Below are positions 1-10,991 of a stretch of DNA of 64,000 bases, piece after piece. The stretch lies in contig OZ024740.1 in NCBI GenBank assembly GCA_964016885.1, forward strand, positions 204,242,929 through 204,306,928, given 5' to 3'. A program made the translations under genes and the position numbers. Numbering within the stretch: the stretch's first letter is position 1; each line of letters starts with the position of its first letter. The notes below the pieces were generated by a model. The model was not told the origin of the DNA. It saw only the letters and a list, made by a program, of their open reading frames with translations, and made no database searches. This stretch comes from Eledone cirrhosa. Lineage: Eukaryota > Mollusca > Cephalopoda > Octopoda > Eledonidae.

Positions 1-366
1 CGTTAATGTCATCGTCAACATCATCGTCGCAGTCGCCGTTATTGTAGCCTCCATATTAGTTCTAATGAAGGAAACCTATCATAACACCGTGTAACAAAAA
101 CATTTTTTTTCTCTGTTCCTGGCTTGTAATCACTTTTTTGTGTTGCTTAGGTCCCAAATAGATAAATAAAAAAGTGCTATTAAACAGTTAAAAGTTGGGG
201 TTTGTAAAAATTCTAAGCTATTCACTAGAATTATTTGTATGCTGGATTTTACGTTGTATGTAAGTTTAATTTGCTTATGTTAAATGATTTTTTATATATG
301 TTTCAGGTTAAATTAAAATTATAAAATAAAGAGTAATACCTAAAGAAAATTATAAAAGTGCAATAA
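1..366. other. AT-rich sequence, no gene seen
   Basis: No coding region, RNA or repeat family could be recognised here. A pyrimidine-AG site near 306 could serve as a splice acceptor, but the sequence after it has stop codons in the frame of the relic that follows. Confidence 0.5.
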
Positions 367-1589
367 AGTATAAAATTGTTAAAAAGTGGATTAAAGAGAT
401 TTATTGATACTGGGGTACCAGAAAAAGTTCCTCACTTCCCGAACCAAAAAGAAGTCAATGACTTGGTCAGGGATATGGGTCTGACCAAGTCCAATGCAGA
501 GCTATTCGTCTCCAGGATGAAGCAGTGGAACTTGGTCAAGGAGGAAGTGCAGGTGACAAGTCAAAGAAGTCGACACGAACCTTTCTCAGGCTTTTACACT
601 CTTAGGGAGGGCCTCTGCTTCTGCCATGACGTGCCTGGACTGTTTGACGTTATTGGGGTGCCGTTTGTGCCCAAGGAGTGGCGGCTATTTATAGACAGCT
701 CCACCACAAGTTTGAAGGCTGTCCTCTTCCACAATGGAAACAAGTTCCCGTCACTGCCCCTAGCTCATTCAGTCTGCCTGAAGGAAGATTACTACAGTGT
801 GAAAGTCCTCTTGGAAGCTCTGCAATACAACCAGTACAATTGGGAAATCATTGGAGACTTCAAGATGGTGGCTTTCCTGCTTGGACTCCAAGGATGCTTT
901 ATCAAATTCCAATGCTTCCTCTGCCTTTGGGACAGCAGAGCCACCTCTGACCACTACAAAAGAAAGAACTGGGAGCAGCGAACAGAATTTGTAGTTGGGA
1001 CCCGGAACGTCATGTGGGAGCCACTGGTTGATCCCAGGATTGTGCTCATGCCGCCACTGCACATTAAGTTGGGGTTGATGAAGCAGTTTGTGAAGGCTCT
1101 CAACCAAGAATCAGCCGTTTTTAAGTACCTTCTTGAGTTCTTCCCCAAATTATCTGAGGCCAAAATCAAAAGTGGAATTTTTGTTGGATAAATAAGGTGT
1201 TTGAGTCTACCGAGTTCTCCAATAAGCTCAATAGGATTGAGAGAACAGCATGGAACTGTTTCAAGGCAGTTGTTAAGGGCTTCCTAGGCAACTACAGAGC
1301 TGACAACTACCAGCAACTGGTGCAGGATCTGATAAAGGCTTTTGGCGCCATGGGATGCAGGATGTCGCTTAAACTCCATATGCTGGACGCTCACCTGGAA
1401 AAATTCAAGGACAATATGGGCGCCTACTCAGAAGAACAAGGCGAACAATTCCACCAAGATGTGAAAGAGATAGAGTGGAGGTACTAGGGCCACTACAATG
1501 AAAAAATGATGGGGGACTATATCTTGGGGCTAGTGCGGGAATGCGACCTGGACTACAACCGCAAATCCAGGAAATCCAGTCATTTCTGA
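367..1589 (+). pseudogene. broken copy of a dispersed invertebrate protein family (possibly transposon-derived)
   Basis: Two overlapping frames make one protein-like relic of about 400 residues. The first frame runs from a stop at 364-366 to TAA at 1189-1191. It carries segments I recognise from a large uncharacterised family in cnidarians, arthropods and molluscs: EWRLFIDSSTTSLKAVLFHN, FLCLWDSRA and PPLHIKLGLMKQFVKAL. The second frame resumes just before 1197 with VFESTEF and continues to EEQGEQFHQDVKE, so there is a frameshift near 1185. A TAG at 1485-1487 sits where a glutamine (CAG) would be expected, and the frame stays open after it to TGA at 1587-1589 (HYNEKMMGDY). No ATG lies at the start. 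The family's function is unknown to me. Its dispersed, intronless copies suggest a mobile or processed origin, which is inference. An AATAAA-like site follows near 1654. Confidence 0.7.
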
Positions 1590-1985
1590 CGTATATAATT
1601 TGCTTTATAAGTGTTATTTGTTTTTACTTGTTTGTTTTTGATACGCTTGTGTAATAAAATAAATATATACTCTGTTGATTTAATTATATGAACTGATAAA
1701 TTTTTTTTAAATGTGTTTTTTCTTGAAAAATATGAAAATTTCGAAATATCAAACTCCTGACCACAAACCCAAACTTCTGATTAAATAATAGTGTTTTTTT
1801 TAATAATAATGGGATATAACAAACCAGTAAATGACACTTAGAACCGATGAACAAAAAACATGTTAAGTTTTTAATATGTATATTCTATCATTTCATATTA
1901 AACCCACCAAGGAGCAGTAAAATAAGTTTAAAATAAGAGCTAGGTTTTCAGAGTGAAATACTTCATATTTCATTAGAAATATGGT
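1590..1985. other. AT-rich spacer
   Basis: Nothing recognisable beyond homopolymer A/T runs and possible polyadenylation signals (AATAAA near 1655). Confidence 0.5.
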
Positions 1986-1994
1986 AATGAAAAG

Positions 1995-2880
1995 GTTAAG
2001 TAATCATATTGATGGCCTCCCCACAGCCCGGCGTACAGAATGGGGAAGGCGTTCCCTCGGAGGATGGTAAGGTAGATGCGCTGGAAGAGCCATTCCATCT
2101 CGCGAGGCTCACACCTGCGGCTGGCCAGCTCAGCGCCTATGGTGGTGAGTAGGGAGGTAGCCCTTGGGCCGAGGACACCAAAAGTCTCCACTGCCAAGGG
2201 TACAACGGCAAACCTGTCGGAGAGCGACCGGTATTTGGAGAGTTTGGCCTCCTCAGCCCGACGTGCAGCAGAACCTGGGTTAGTCGCAGACTGCATCAAT
2301 ATGATTACTTAACCAGGTTGCGGCTGGAGAAAGTGTCGCTTCTCAGATGAGGGGTTTTCCACCATGGAACGGGAAGATGGTCATGCCGTCTGGCCTTTTG
2401 CCGTCCCCTCGGTTCAACCCCACCGGCTCGAGCTGGGAAGGGAAGCCTGCAGCGTCCAAGTCATGCTTTGTGACCTCGTTGAGGGCAGCATGGCGCGGAA
2501 GGCGACCGGCACTGTGGCGATAGGAAAGCGGGTGGAGGCCGAAAGAGTCCACGGTGGATCCACAGCGACATTTGTGTGGCTCGCAGATCCGGAGGCCAAG
2601 CCTCAAGGAAACGCCGATGCGCAGGCTGTTGTTATCCAGCTGCGTGCCAGTGGAGAAGGAGGGCAAGACAGGGAGCCAGGCACCACTGTGGGGTTTGGAG
2701 GCCGCACGAAAACAGGCAAGGCGGTGCTGGTCGAGCTGGCGCGTGAGCCTGTCTGAGGCCAGGCTGCACTGGATGACATGACAAATGTTTGGGAGGGAAC
2801 TTGACGTCAGCAGGGGGAGAAGGAGGAGGGACGTCTACCCAGCCGATCCCATGTCTCATAGGCGACCTCACGTTCCCTGA
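1995..2880 (-). pseudogene. non-LTR retrotransposon ORF2 C-terminal fragment (clade unresolved)
   Basis: The minus strand encodes, in at least three shifted frames, the C-terminal part of a reverse-transcriptase polyprotein. Visible pieces are ICEPHKCRCGSTVD followed by a His/Cys cluster (2343-2666), GDGKRPDGMTIFPF, and LAVETFGVLGPRATSLL...RGNAFPILY (1973-2299). This tail occurs in many invertebrate LINE proteins. KRPDG resembles part of a PD-(D/E)XK nuclease, but the following acidic residue is not seen, so no nuclease is claimed. Compared with copies I remember, a segment is missing between GGK and the QSATNPGSAA block. The same block occurs at 34250-34650 on the plus strand. Frameshifts make this copy dead. 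Confidence 0.65.
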
Positions 2881-2948
2881 TCACAGAGGGTTCCATTGTG
2901 TTTTTGATACAAATGATGTTATATTCTATCTCTAATTGGTGCTTATAG

Positions 2949-3631
2949 ATAAAATCTAATATGAAACATTCACTCATTTCAAAGTGAGAAAATCTTCCAA
3001 TTTATTTAAAAGATTAAAAGAGAAGCGCTGGAAAGACAATAAGGGGATTAATGCAATGGTGGATGAGGTGAAGCAACAAATAAAAGATAAAACAGCAAAA
3101 CTAAAGAAGTACGAAGAAAAAAGTAACCAAATCAACCAAAAAGATTATATGAGAAACTGGAAGGAATTGAAAGGAACAATGATGTAAGGCCATATGCAAA
3201 AGAAAGCATTGCTTTTTTGAAAATACATTTAAAGCCAAACTTGTTCAACACTGATAAAACAGATTGGATAAAGGCGGTTAAGAAACAGGTAACAGGTGTA
3301 TAGGAGCAAGAAAATATCAAAAGAACAAAAGAGATGGTGAAAACCCAGTTGCGAAAGATGGCAAAATGGAAAGCAAGTGGGCCAGATCATGTAAATGATA
3401 CTGGTTAAAATACTTCAGCAACTTACATTAACTACACAGTTAGATAAAGTCATAAGTTATGGAGAAACACCAAAATGGATAACAAAAGTACACACATGTA
3501 TTGATACTGAAAGATGAGAGTAAAAGTAGCGAAGCTTCAAATTTCAGACCAATTACATGTCTTCCATTGATGTGAAAGTTCCTAACAGAAATATTAACTG
3601 AGGAAGTGTATACACACAGAGGGAGAGAGAG

Positions 3632-3713
<82 letters not shown>

Positions 3714-4305
3714 TGCTTCCTGAAGAGCAGAATGGGTGAGGGTGTAATAGCAGAGGAACGAAGGACCATCTGATGATTGATATACTGGCACTGAAGAACT
3801 ACAAAAAAAAACTCCCTGATCTATGCTTTACCTGGGTTGATTAACAGAAGGTATTTGATATGGTGCCGCATTCTTCACTCTTTAAATATTTTTAAGTTAT
3901 CAGACAACATCAAGAGCCTGATAGAAAAATCAATGGTTAAATGAAAAGAAGAGTTGATATCAGCTGGAGAAAGATCAGGTGAAGTGAAGATAAAGCAGTG
4001 CAGATTCCAAGGGACTGTTTATCACCAATGTTTGTCGTTGCAATGATACTACTACCAGTTGTTCTTAAACGCATGCCAATTCGATACAACCTAGAGAAGG
4101 ATAGGAGCAACTTAAATCATCTATTGTTTATGGATGATTTAAAACTGTACAGTCGTAATGTAGAAGAGCGAAACATTTCAGTACAGTCAGGGTAATTTCC
4201 GAAGACATTGGGATGGAGTTTTGCCATTGCAAAATGTGCGATGATAGAGATGAAGCTTGGAATAATGGTAAGGAGTGATAGAATTGAACTGCCAGTCAAC
4301 AAGTA
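2949..4305 (+). pseudogene. degenerate copy of the RLE-type LINE found at 14803-18227
   Basis: Short frames match the complete element in order. LKKYEEKSNQINQ matches its pre-RT coiled region, WKASGPDH matches the RT block 'WKSPGPDG', a segment near 3830 matches the 'KAFDMVPHS' block, and NHLLFMDDLKLY at about 4105-4150 matches the catalytic FMDD block. A (GA)n tract of about 90 bp (3618-3710) interrupts it. Stops and frameshifts are numerous, so this is an old copy. Confidence 0.7.
3618..3710. repeat. (GA)n microsatellite
   Basis: Nearly pure AG dinucleotide tract lying inside the degenerate LINE copy. It generates long low-complexity reading frames that are not genes. Confidence 0.95.
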
Positions 4306-4460
4306 GTTCAAAACGTGTTTTCGCCCTCTCAGTTATTCACATTTCAATAACAAAAACATTTAAAATGGTTTTCTCTCTTTAGTCAATTCAATAATATTAT
4401 TGAATGTATCAGTTCTATTTCAATTTAAAGATATTTTTATATATTTTTTAAATGTGAACT

Positions 4461-4580
4461 TAATAATTGTTTCTACTTTTGGCACAAGGCCAGCAATTAC
4501 CCAGTGTATTACTGGTACTTTATTTTATCGACCCCATAAGGATGAAAGGCAAGGTTAACCTCGGCGGGATTTGAACTCAT
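4461..4580 (-). mobile_element. SINE family 1, 5'-truncated
   Basis: On the minus strand it reads: B-box-like GAGTTCAAATCCCGCCGAGG, the 'tttatcgac' block, then GCTGGCCTTGTGCC and an ATT-rich tail. The A-box half is missing. The same consensus recurs many times in the window. Confidence 0.8.
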
Positions 4581-4639
4581 TAATAATAATAATATTCCAC
4601 GCTACTCGGAATTATTCAGATAATTCATATAAAGATTAT

Positions 4640-5475
4640 TGCTGAAGTTTATCTCCCGAGAAAGGATATATTCAGCGCTAGCATGGCTAAACAATGTCTT
4701 AGCTGATAAAGAATACTGTTAATTATCAAAGAAATAAACAACCAGTTATCACTCTTAAATGACTGGTATTCAGCAAAGAAGCTTTCTCTGAATGTAGATA
4801 AAACTAAGTACACTCTTCTCTGCTCACCAGCTAATGACGACGATCTGCCTTTAAAGCTCCCAAAAACTTCATTTGGGCTCAAAAGAAATCAAATGGTCCA
4901 GATATACAAAGTTTTAAATTGAAAATTGTACATTCAAGCAATAGAATTCAAACTATCGACACAAATTGGAATAATCTTTAGAGCTTATAAGTTTTGGACA
5001 ACAAAGCGATAAAAATGTTACATTTTTTCTTTTGTTAATCCATATTTAATATATGGTAACCTAGCTTTGGGTAATGTCAAGAAGACAAAACTAAGTAAAC
5101 TTCATACTTTACAAAAAGTGCTGTCAGGATTGTATCAAAGGTTCCCAGAGGCTCCCACTCTCGGCCTTTAATGCTTGATAATAAAATCTAAACATTTATT
5201 AAATAAATTTGGCTGCTCACTTGAAACTAATGTTCAAAGTTTATCACAAATCTACACAAAAAGGTGCTCAAGAAAAATTTATAATGAATAGTCGCAAATA
5301 TCCGGCAAAGTTTTCTAGGACAACATTCAAATGTAATAGCTACACCATAACAAAACTTAATAAATTCAGCTACCTCTGTTATGGACCAATAATCTGGAAT
5401 TATTTTGTGTGTAAAGATACAACTCTTCCAGATTCAAAAGATGTAAAAAATATATTAAAAAGATGCTGTTGAGTA
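4640..5475 (+). pseudogene. LINE ORF2 C-terminal fragment (jockey/CR1-like)
   Basis: Interrupted plus-strand frames read like the end of an AP-endonuclease-type LINE polymerase. Around 4700-4870 the text resembles 'WYSAKKLSLNVDKTKYTLLC', near 5040-5130 it resembles 'YLIYGNLALGN...KLHTLQK', and 5209-5472 is open (KVYHKSTQKGAQEKF ... ILKRCC). Many stops separate the pieces. The clade assignment is weak. Confidence 0.5.
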
Positions 5476-5715
5476 AATAACAAACCTGTTTGTGGAAAAA
5501 AAAACCTACCATTTTTAGTAACGTTAAAAAACTATTTCAAAATTTCTATACCGACGAAGGTCAAATGTATATTTATGTGAAAAAACGTGGAAACGTGAAG
5601 GATGAAACATGAAAACTTAAAAGCTTATATAAAAGCTCAAATGTCATTTTGCTGAAATGTTTGTATATGATATTTCTTTTATTTATAAGGTGACAAATTA
5701 GAAGAGGTGTTATGT

Positions 5716-5824
5716 AGAGCGTCGATTAAATGCCTCGATATTTGTTTCAGGTTACTGTGTTCTGAGTTCAAATCCCACCAAGGTAAACTTTGCCTTTCAC
5801 CCTTTCAGTATCGATAAATAAAAT
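5716..5824 (+). mobile_element. SINE family 1 fragment
   Basis: A degraded tRNA-like head with 'gttctgagttcaaatcccac' (B box) and the following 'aactttgcctttcaccctt' block place it in family 1. Confidence 0.7.
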
Positions 5825-5831
5825 AGCAGTC

Positions 5832-6000
5832 GAGGAGCGGCGGATTGGCGGAATTGTTAAAATCGGCCGAGATATTTTGAAGTACCTGATTCGGCTGAAC
5901 GTTTTAAGTTCAAACCCCAACCTGCTAGAAGTTATCATCTGCAGATAGTATCAGCAATAGAAAGACCAATGGAAACATTGTTTCTTTACTACTATCTAAC
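5832..6000 (+). mobile_element. SINE family 5 (tRNA-headed) copy
   Basis: A head with 'aagttcaaaccccaac' as the B box is followed by 'agtatcagcaatagaaagac' and 'caatggaaacattgtttc'. The same body occurs at 29229-29445 and, inverted, at 50060-50210. It ends just upstream of the first SRCR exon. Confidence 0.7.
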
Positions 6001-6033
6001 ACTTTTTTCTTTTTCTTTTCCTTTAATAATAAG

Positions 6034-6190
6034 TTTTTCTAATGGAAAATATATATGTTTATGATTCAGCGGAAAAGCGCCTGCATAATGGTTACGCCGA
6101 AGTATTCTATAAGGGAGCATGGGGGAGAATATGCGATGATAATTGGAGCCTTCAAAATTCATTTCTTTTCTGCCATGAGCTCGGATACAC
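6034..6190 (+). CDS. SRCR exon 1: domain 1, first half
   Basis: A 157-nt exon with a pyrimidine-rich acceptor ending AATAATAAG and donor GTAAGA. It is read in phase 1 in and phase 2 out. The protein contains RLHNGYAEVFYKGAWGRICD and FLFCHELGYT, a canonical SRCR N-half with the first two cysteines (ICDD and FCHE). A pre-domain stretch of about 13 residues (MENIYVYDSAEKR) precedes it. The internal ATG at 6043 could mimic a start, but the phase-consistent acceptor argues for an internal exon. Confidence 0.85.
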
Positions 6191-6239
6191 GTAAGAGAAT
6201 TTACATGATATTTGAAGGAAAAATGTATGTATGTATGTA

Positions 6240-6950
6240 TTAGATGCAGATTTTTTGGAATGTTTTACATTTTTTTACTGTTCCATTAATTGATTGTACT
6301 TGTAATTTCCTAACTAGTTGTGTTCCTTCTGTTTCTGTGAAGCCCAGCTTCTCAAGATTTGTATTGAGGCAGTTACTAACATATCCCAGTGCCCCAATAA
6401 TCACAGGTATAAATCTGGAGGTATAGTCAGGATGGAGTATCTGCAGATTTCTCATTAGTTCTGCATAGATATTCTCCTTTTCGCTAATCTTTGATATTAT
6501 ATTGGCATCTGCTGGGCAGCTAACTTCCCTACTGTGCATGCCTTCTTTTCCCTGTCCCATATCATTATATCTGGTCTGTTATGCCTGCATTTTATTGGGG
6601 TTTTTACTGGAACATTCCACCAGTACTCTTTCATGTTATGTATATGTATGTCTTCCACATTGCTGTAGCTTTTAATGTGTTTATTATCTTTTCTATGGAT
6701 TGCATTGTAGTGTTTTGACCACTACATCATGCCTCGTAGGTAGATAGTACTGCGATGACATCTTTGGACAGCTGCTTATGACATGGGTGACATCTTCGAT
6801 GTTAGTTCTGCAGAGTCTGCACTTGTCACATCTAGGTGTTTTGCCTGCATCCCTATCTCTTTTATGAATCAGGTATTTTGTGTTGATTTCCTGTTCTTGG
6901 ATTGCAAAGGGGTATCCTTCAAAGTGGGAGCCAATATAGCGGTTGTTGGT
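6240..6950 (-). pseudogene. 3' end of an RLE-type LINE (zinc knuckle plus endonuclease)
   Basis: The minus strand reads, in broken frames, a CCHC motif of the form CRLCRTNIEDVTHVISSC (about 6770-6830), then a restriction-like endonuclease region (RPDI near 6560, then VSCPADANIISKISEKENIY in 6240-6560), and ends with RKLQVQSINGTVKKCKTF. CCHC followed by RPD...SCP is the C-terminal layout of R2/R4/NeSL-type elements. The copy is 5'-truncated and lies just downstream of SRCR exon 1. Confidence 0.75.
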
Positions 6951-6968
6951 CCAAGATAGACTACTTTG

Positions 6969-7025
6969 TATGTATGTATGTATGTATGTATGTATGTATG
7001 TATGTATGTATGTATGTATGTATGT
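6969..7025. repeat. (ATGT)n microsatellite
   Basis: About 14 copies of a GTAT tetranucleotide at the end of the LINE fragment. Confidence 0.95.
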
Positions 7026-7720
7026 GCGCGTGGACAGGAAATACTCAATTTGGTGCCTGAGCGTTCGATTAGCCTATCGGGAGTGGTGGAATCCTAGTTC
7101 TTGTTACGACATCATTCTAGGAGAGGGAAAACTCTGATGTAAAACCTAAGACTTGATGGCAACCAATGATGTTGTCCTGTTCTTTTTAAGTAACAGTCAC
7201 CGTTGTTCAGAGAGTGGGACTGGTCCAGTGCAGGCCTTTCTTCACTTAGAAAAGCTTCAAACACAGACATCACTTAATCTAAACGACTTTTACGTGTGTT
7301 GAATGAGCATAGCCTTTTCTTTTTTCTTTCGCTTCAACATATGCAGAAATGAATTTAAATCCTTGGAAGAGCTAAAAATTCATGTTCATGCCACCATGTA
7401 TGAGGAAAAGGTCAAGGGATGACAATTCTTGAAACTGAGATGCAGCCATTATGTATATGCGCTGTTTGTTCGACTAAGTGAGGATTCTTACAAAGTGTAA
7501 ACATAGATAACCGTAGACCTAACAGGCGACTCAGGTTAACATTGTCCCTCGTTTTTAGCGGAGCTTTTTTTATGTTATAAGAATTCTGTTTAGATCCCAA
7601 GGACCTTGCTTTTCCTACAAACCTTCATTTACAGGTGTTTATAAGCTGAATACCAACCGCATTAATCTCACCAGCCTGGGAGAGATTGCAAAAGTCATGG
7701 GCACTGCCTCACTTCCCATG
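7026..7720. other. intron sequence, no recognisable feature
   Basis: No convincing reading frame, repeat family or RNA could be identified. Short open frames here lack protein-like composition. Confidence 0.5.
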
Positions 7721-7721
7721 A

Positions 7722-8068
7722 TTTTTCTTATTCTTTTATTCTTTTACCAGCTTCGGTCATTAGACTGCGACTATGTTGGGGAACTGCCTTAAAGAAATTT
7801 AGTCGAGAATATCGACTGCATTACTATTTGTCGAACCGCTAGGTTATGGGGCATAATATAAACATAAACACACACGCACACACACACATTGACACATATA
7901 CACATATATATATGAAGGGGTTCCACACAATTTCTGAATACCAAATTTCACTCATAAGACATTGGTCAACCTGAGGGTACAACAGAAGACCTGCCCACGG
8001 TGTCGCGCAGTGGTAGTGAACCTGAAATCATGTTGCAAAGCGATCTCCTTAACCACAGCCATATTTGC
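7722..8068 (-). mobile_element. SINE family 6 copy with (CA)n-rich centre
   Basis: The segment 'ttcggtcattagactgcgac', 'ttgtcgaaccgctaggttat', a CA tract (7868-7887), then 'cattggtcaacctgagggta' and an inverted tRNA-like end (to 8068) match a common octopus repeat. A partial copy at 45890-46058 shares the first half and also ends in (CA)n. Confidence 0.65.
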
Positions 8069-8580
8069 ATCTAATGACAAGTTTATTTAACGAGTTATTT
8101 ACCTAATCGTGAGATCTCGTAGTTAATTGTTTAATTAATGAGATTTCTGCCTCCAGCCTTATCGCTTCGGTCACAAACCCAAACATTGCTGCCCGTAACA
8201 CAGAGGAGCAGAAGATATCCAAATAACAGGACATGACTGGCCGTTTCCTTTTCATGTTGGTCGAAATCGAGACCTTCAGTACTCTCGGTCCCCCAACTGT
8301 CGTGTTCCTCTGCAAAATTAGGGGGCGGTGCATCTCATTTATGGAAGAATCCCCCTGAGGTAGAATGGCTGATGCAGCGTGTGTCACTAGCTGTTCTAGG
8401 AAAATCTTTCGCCAACTTACTCGCGGGGTGCAGCTGAGATATACCGCCAAACTAGAGTGTAGATCTTGCCCCTCTTTGCCCCTTTTTTCATTATTCTGCC
8501 CAACCCTTTTTTTCTCTTCTTTTCTCTCATTCTGTTTATTATTTTAATACTTTTACTTTTCAAATATTATTGAATACTAA
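8069..8580. other. intron sequence, nothing recognised
   Basis: An open frame on the minus strand (8103-8450) shows no motif I recognise and its composition does not suggest a conserved protein. Confidence 0.4.
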
Positions 8581-8585
8581 TTATA

Positions 8586-8817
8586 TAGGGTGTCCCAAAA
8601 GTCACACAGGGGTCGCAACTGTGTATAATTTTTTTTATTTTATAATATTTTATAATATTTTATAATATTTTATAATGTAGAGGTGTGACAAGGATTGACG
8701 AGTGCAAAATAATTTCCATTATGTCCTTTAAGTTGTATCAAGATTTCATACATCAATCTGTACAATTCAGGAAGTTAATAAAAACTAAAACCCCTGTGTG
8801 ACCTTTGGGCCACCCTG
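8586..8817. mobile_element. mariner-like MITE
   Basis: The ends are inverted copies of AGGGTGTCCCAAAAGTCACA / TGTGACCTTTGGGCCACCCT; about 27 of 30 terminal bases match. TA lies on each side, as expected for a TA target duplication. The element is about 232 bp and has no coding region. The interior includes four copies of an 11-bp ATAATATTTT-type repeat (8637-8677). Confidence 0.8.
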
Positions 8818-9023
8818 TATAATATCAAATTAATTATGTTTGAATTGATGGAGTCATAGGGTACAGTAGTGACAAATGGCGAGTTTGGGGCATTTTAAAC
8901 CCATAGAAGCACATCCTCCCTCCTGTACACAGCCAATTTCTTCCTGTGAAGGAGAGAGTGGTGAAGAGGAAGTGAGGAAGGGATATAGAATGAGCATCAA
9001 CTCCCAGCACTGGACACGTACAT

Positions 9024-9155
9024 TTTTATCGCTTCCAAATGATGAAAGGCAAAATAGACCTTGGTGGGTTTTGAATTCAAATTGCTGAGAGCCAGAAGGA
9101 ATATCGCAAAAATCATTTTATCCGACGTGCTAACAACTCTGCCGATCGACGGCAA
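9024..9155 (-). mobile_element. SINE family 1 relic
   Basis: The inverted head 'gggttttgaattcaaattgc' (B box) and the A-box end near 9150 are degraded but in the right order. Confidence 0.55.
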
Positions 9156-9162
9156 TGTTGGA

Positions 9163-9275
9163 TTAGTACTTTATCTATCGACTCTGAAACAGCGACACGC
9201 AAAACTGACTTCGGTGGTATTTGAACTTAGAGGGTAGTGTGTCGGAACAAATACGACTCTACCAATTAGCCGTCT
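9163..9275 (-). mobile_element. SINE family 1 relic
   Basis: 'tactttatctatcgactctg', 'ggtggtatttgaacttagag' and 'cgactctaccaatta' follow the inverted family 1 order. It ends about 45 bp before SRCR exon 2. Confidence 0.6.
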
Positions 9276-9321
9276 TTATACAATCACGATTATATAAATG
9301 TGATTTTTATATTAATTTCAG

Positions 9322-9488
9322 GTTGGGAAATAAACTGAATCAATTTATGCCAATGGATTCAACAAGAGCTTGGCTTCGGAATGTACAGTGTTCAGGAAGA
9401 GAATCTTACCTCGATGAATGTAGCCATTCTGATTGGAATCACCAAACTTGTACAAGTGGAAAGCATGTCAAACTAATTTGCTTCAAAA
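9322..9488 (+). CDS. SRCR exon 2: domain 1, second half
   Basis: A 167-nt exon, acceptor TTTCAG, donor GTAAAT, phase 2 in and 1 out. The protein reads LGNKLNQFMPMDSTRAWLRN, then VQCSGRESYLDEC, DWNHQTC and KLICFK. The four cysteines complete the six expected for a group A SRCR domain together with exon 1. Confidence 0.92.
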
Positions 9489-9681
9489 GTAAATAATTTT
9501 ATCACCATAGTGTATGGAAGATTAGACTAACAGCTTTTATTGTTCTATTACAGTTTAGGAATCAGCGTATAAAACCTAAATTTCTGTATTATGATTAAGA
9601 ATGGTTTTGTGAAGTGGAGCGGAAAGAAATCACAAGTAAATGAGATATGAGATATTTAATATATTCTCCAGAGAAGGTACA

Positions 9682-9696
9682 TCACTCTCTCTCTCC

Positions 9697-9741
<45 letters not shown>

Positions 9742-9747
9742 CCTCTC

Positions 9748-9830
<83 letters not shown>
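9682..9830. repeat. (CT)n then (AT)n microsatellite
   Basis: About 105 bp of CT followed by about 40 bp of AT. It borders the left arm of the Penelope-like element. Confidence 0.95.
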
Positions 9831-9833
<3 letters not shown>

Positions 9834-9954
9834 GGAGGTGAGTTTTATTGTAGCACAATAAAGCAATGCAAATATCGGATAAGTAACACTCCACAGTTTA
9901 TAGGACTGGAGTATAAATAATATAAGATCAAAAGATGGTTAAAAGAGTTCCAAG

Positions 9955-10025
9955 TATTTTATTATGCGTATTTCAAAAGCAAGTATCATCATGGGATGAT
10001 ATTTGCGTTCTCATCAGATAAAATA
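9955..10025 (-). ncRNA. hammerhead ribozyme (type I), left arm of PLE
   Basis: On the minus strand: stem I TATTTTAT (10025-10018), CTGATGA, a long stem II hairpin built from GCAAATATCATC and GATGATACTTGC, GAAA, a short stem III region TACGCA, then T-A (the UH site) and ATAAAATA closing an 8-bp perfect stem I. All core positions of the motif are present. The stem III half-turn has one mismatch relative to the right-arm copy (TACGCA versus TGCGCA). Confidence 0.85.
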
Positions 10026-10991
10026 GGGAAACATGATATGAAGCTTAAAAAACACTTGTGAGCAGTGAAGTTTTAAATCAACATATGAAAAATAAAGTAA
10101 GATGGATTTATGAGATTGGGAAAAAAAGGAGGGGGTAGGAGATGGTAAGAAAGAGGAAGAAAGAAAATAAATGAAGTGGGAGGATTATAGGAAGGAAGGA
10201 TGAGAGAGGAGGAGAAATGAGTGATAGAGAGAGAGAAAACATTGTTTCACAGAGAGAAATTAAAAAACCGTTGGAAGATAATAGATAATTTAAAAAGATT
10301 TTGAAATTAAAAGTTAATGAGGTTATGGATGTTGATGTTTATGATTAAAGAAAAGGAATTAAGAATAGTATTAAAGGTTTATATATTGAAGGGTTTAATA
10401 ATATGTGCGAAAAAAAGAATTTATTAATATGTATTATTAGAATAAAAATATTAATGATATTAAGGATATAATGTGAAAGAAGGAGAAGAATAAATGAATT
10501 ATGAACTTAGAGGAATTAGTTAGGGTTTAAGTTTGTTTTTATGTATTGTAATATGTAAAAGTAAATAATAGGTTTAAAACGAGCGCGGAAGGAGAGAAGA
10601 AAAAAGAAAATTTAAGGAAGAAAAAATATCTAACGTCAAAAGGTATATATGTTTACAAAAATTTCTAATGGTAATATTATTATGTATTAAAAAAATATAG
10701 TTTCTATTGCCAAATGGAAAAATGGAAAAATGGAAAATGCTGTAGTGAGTAATAATATGAATTGAGAAGTAATTGGGAAGTAAAGGTTACAGATTAAAGA
10801 TTAGAAATTAAAAAGAAAAAAGGGAAGAAAAGAAAAGGATAAAAGAAGAGAGATAGTGGACCTCTAACGATATAGAATGAATAAATTGTATAATATAATA
10901 TAGTGAAATAAGGTAGAAAGATGGGTATATTTGTAATAGATATAAAAGCCTTTGAAAAAAAAAGATTTTAGACTAAATACGTATTGAGATA

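Noticed and set aside
8103..8450. 115-codon minus-strand frame
   Set aside because: No recognisable motif; probably chance.
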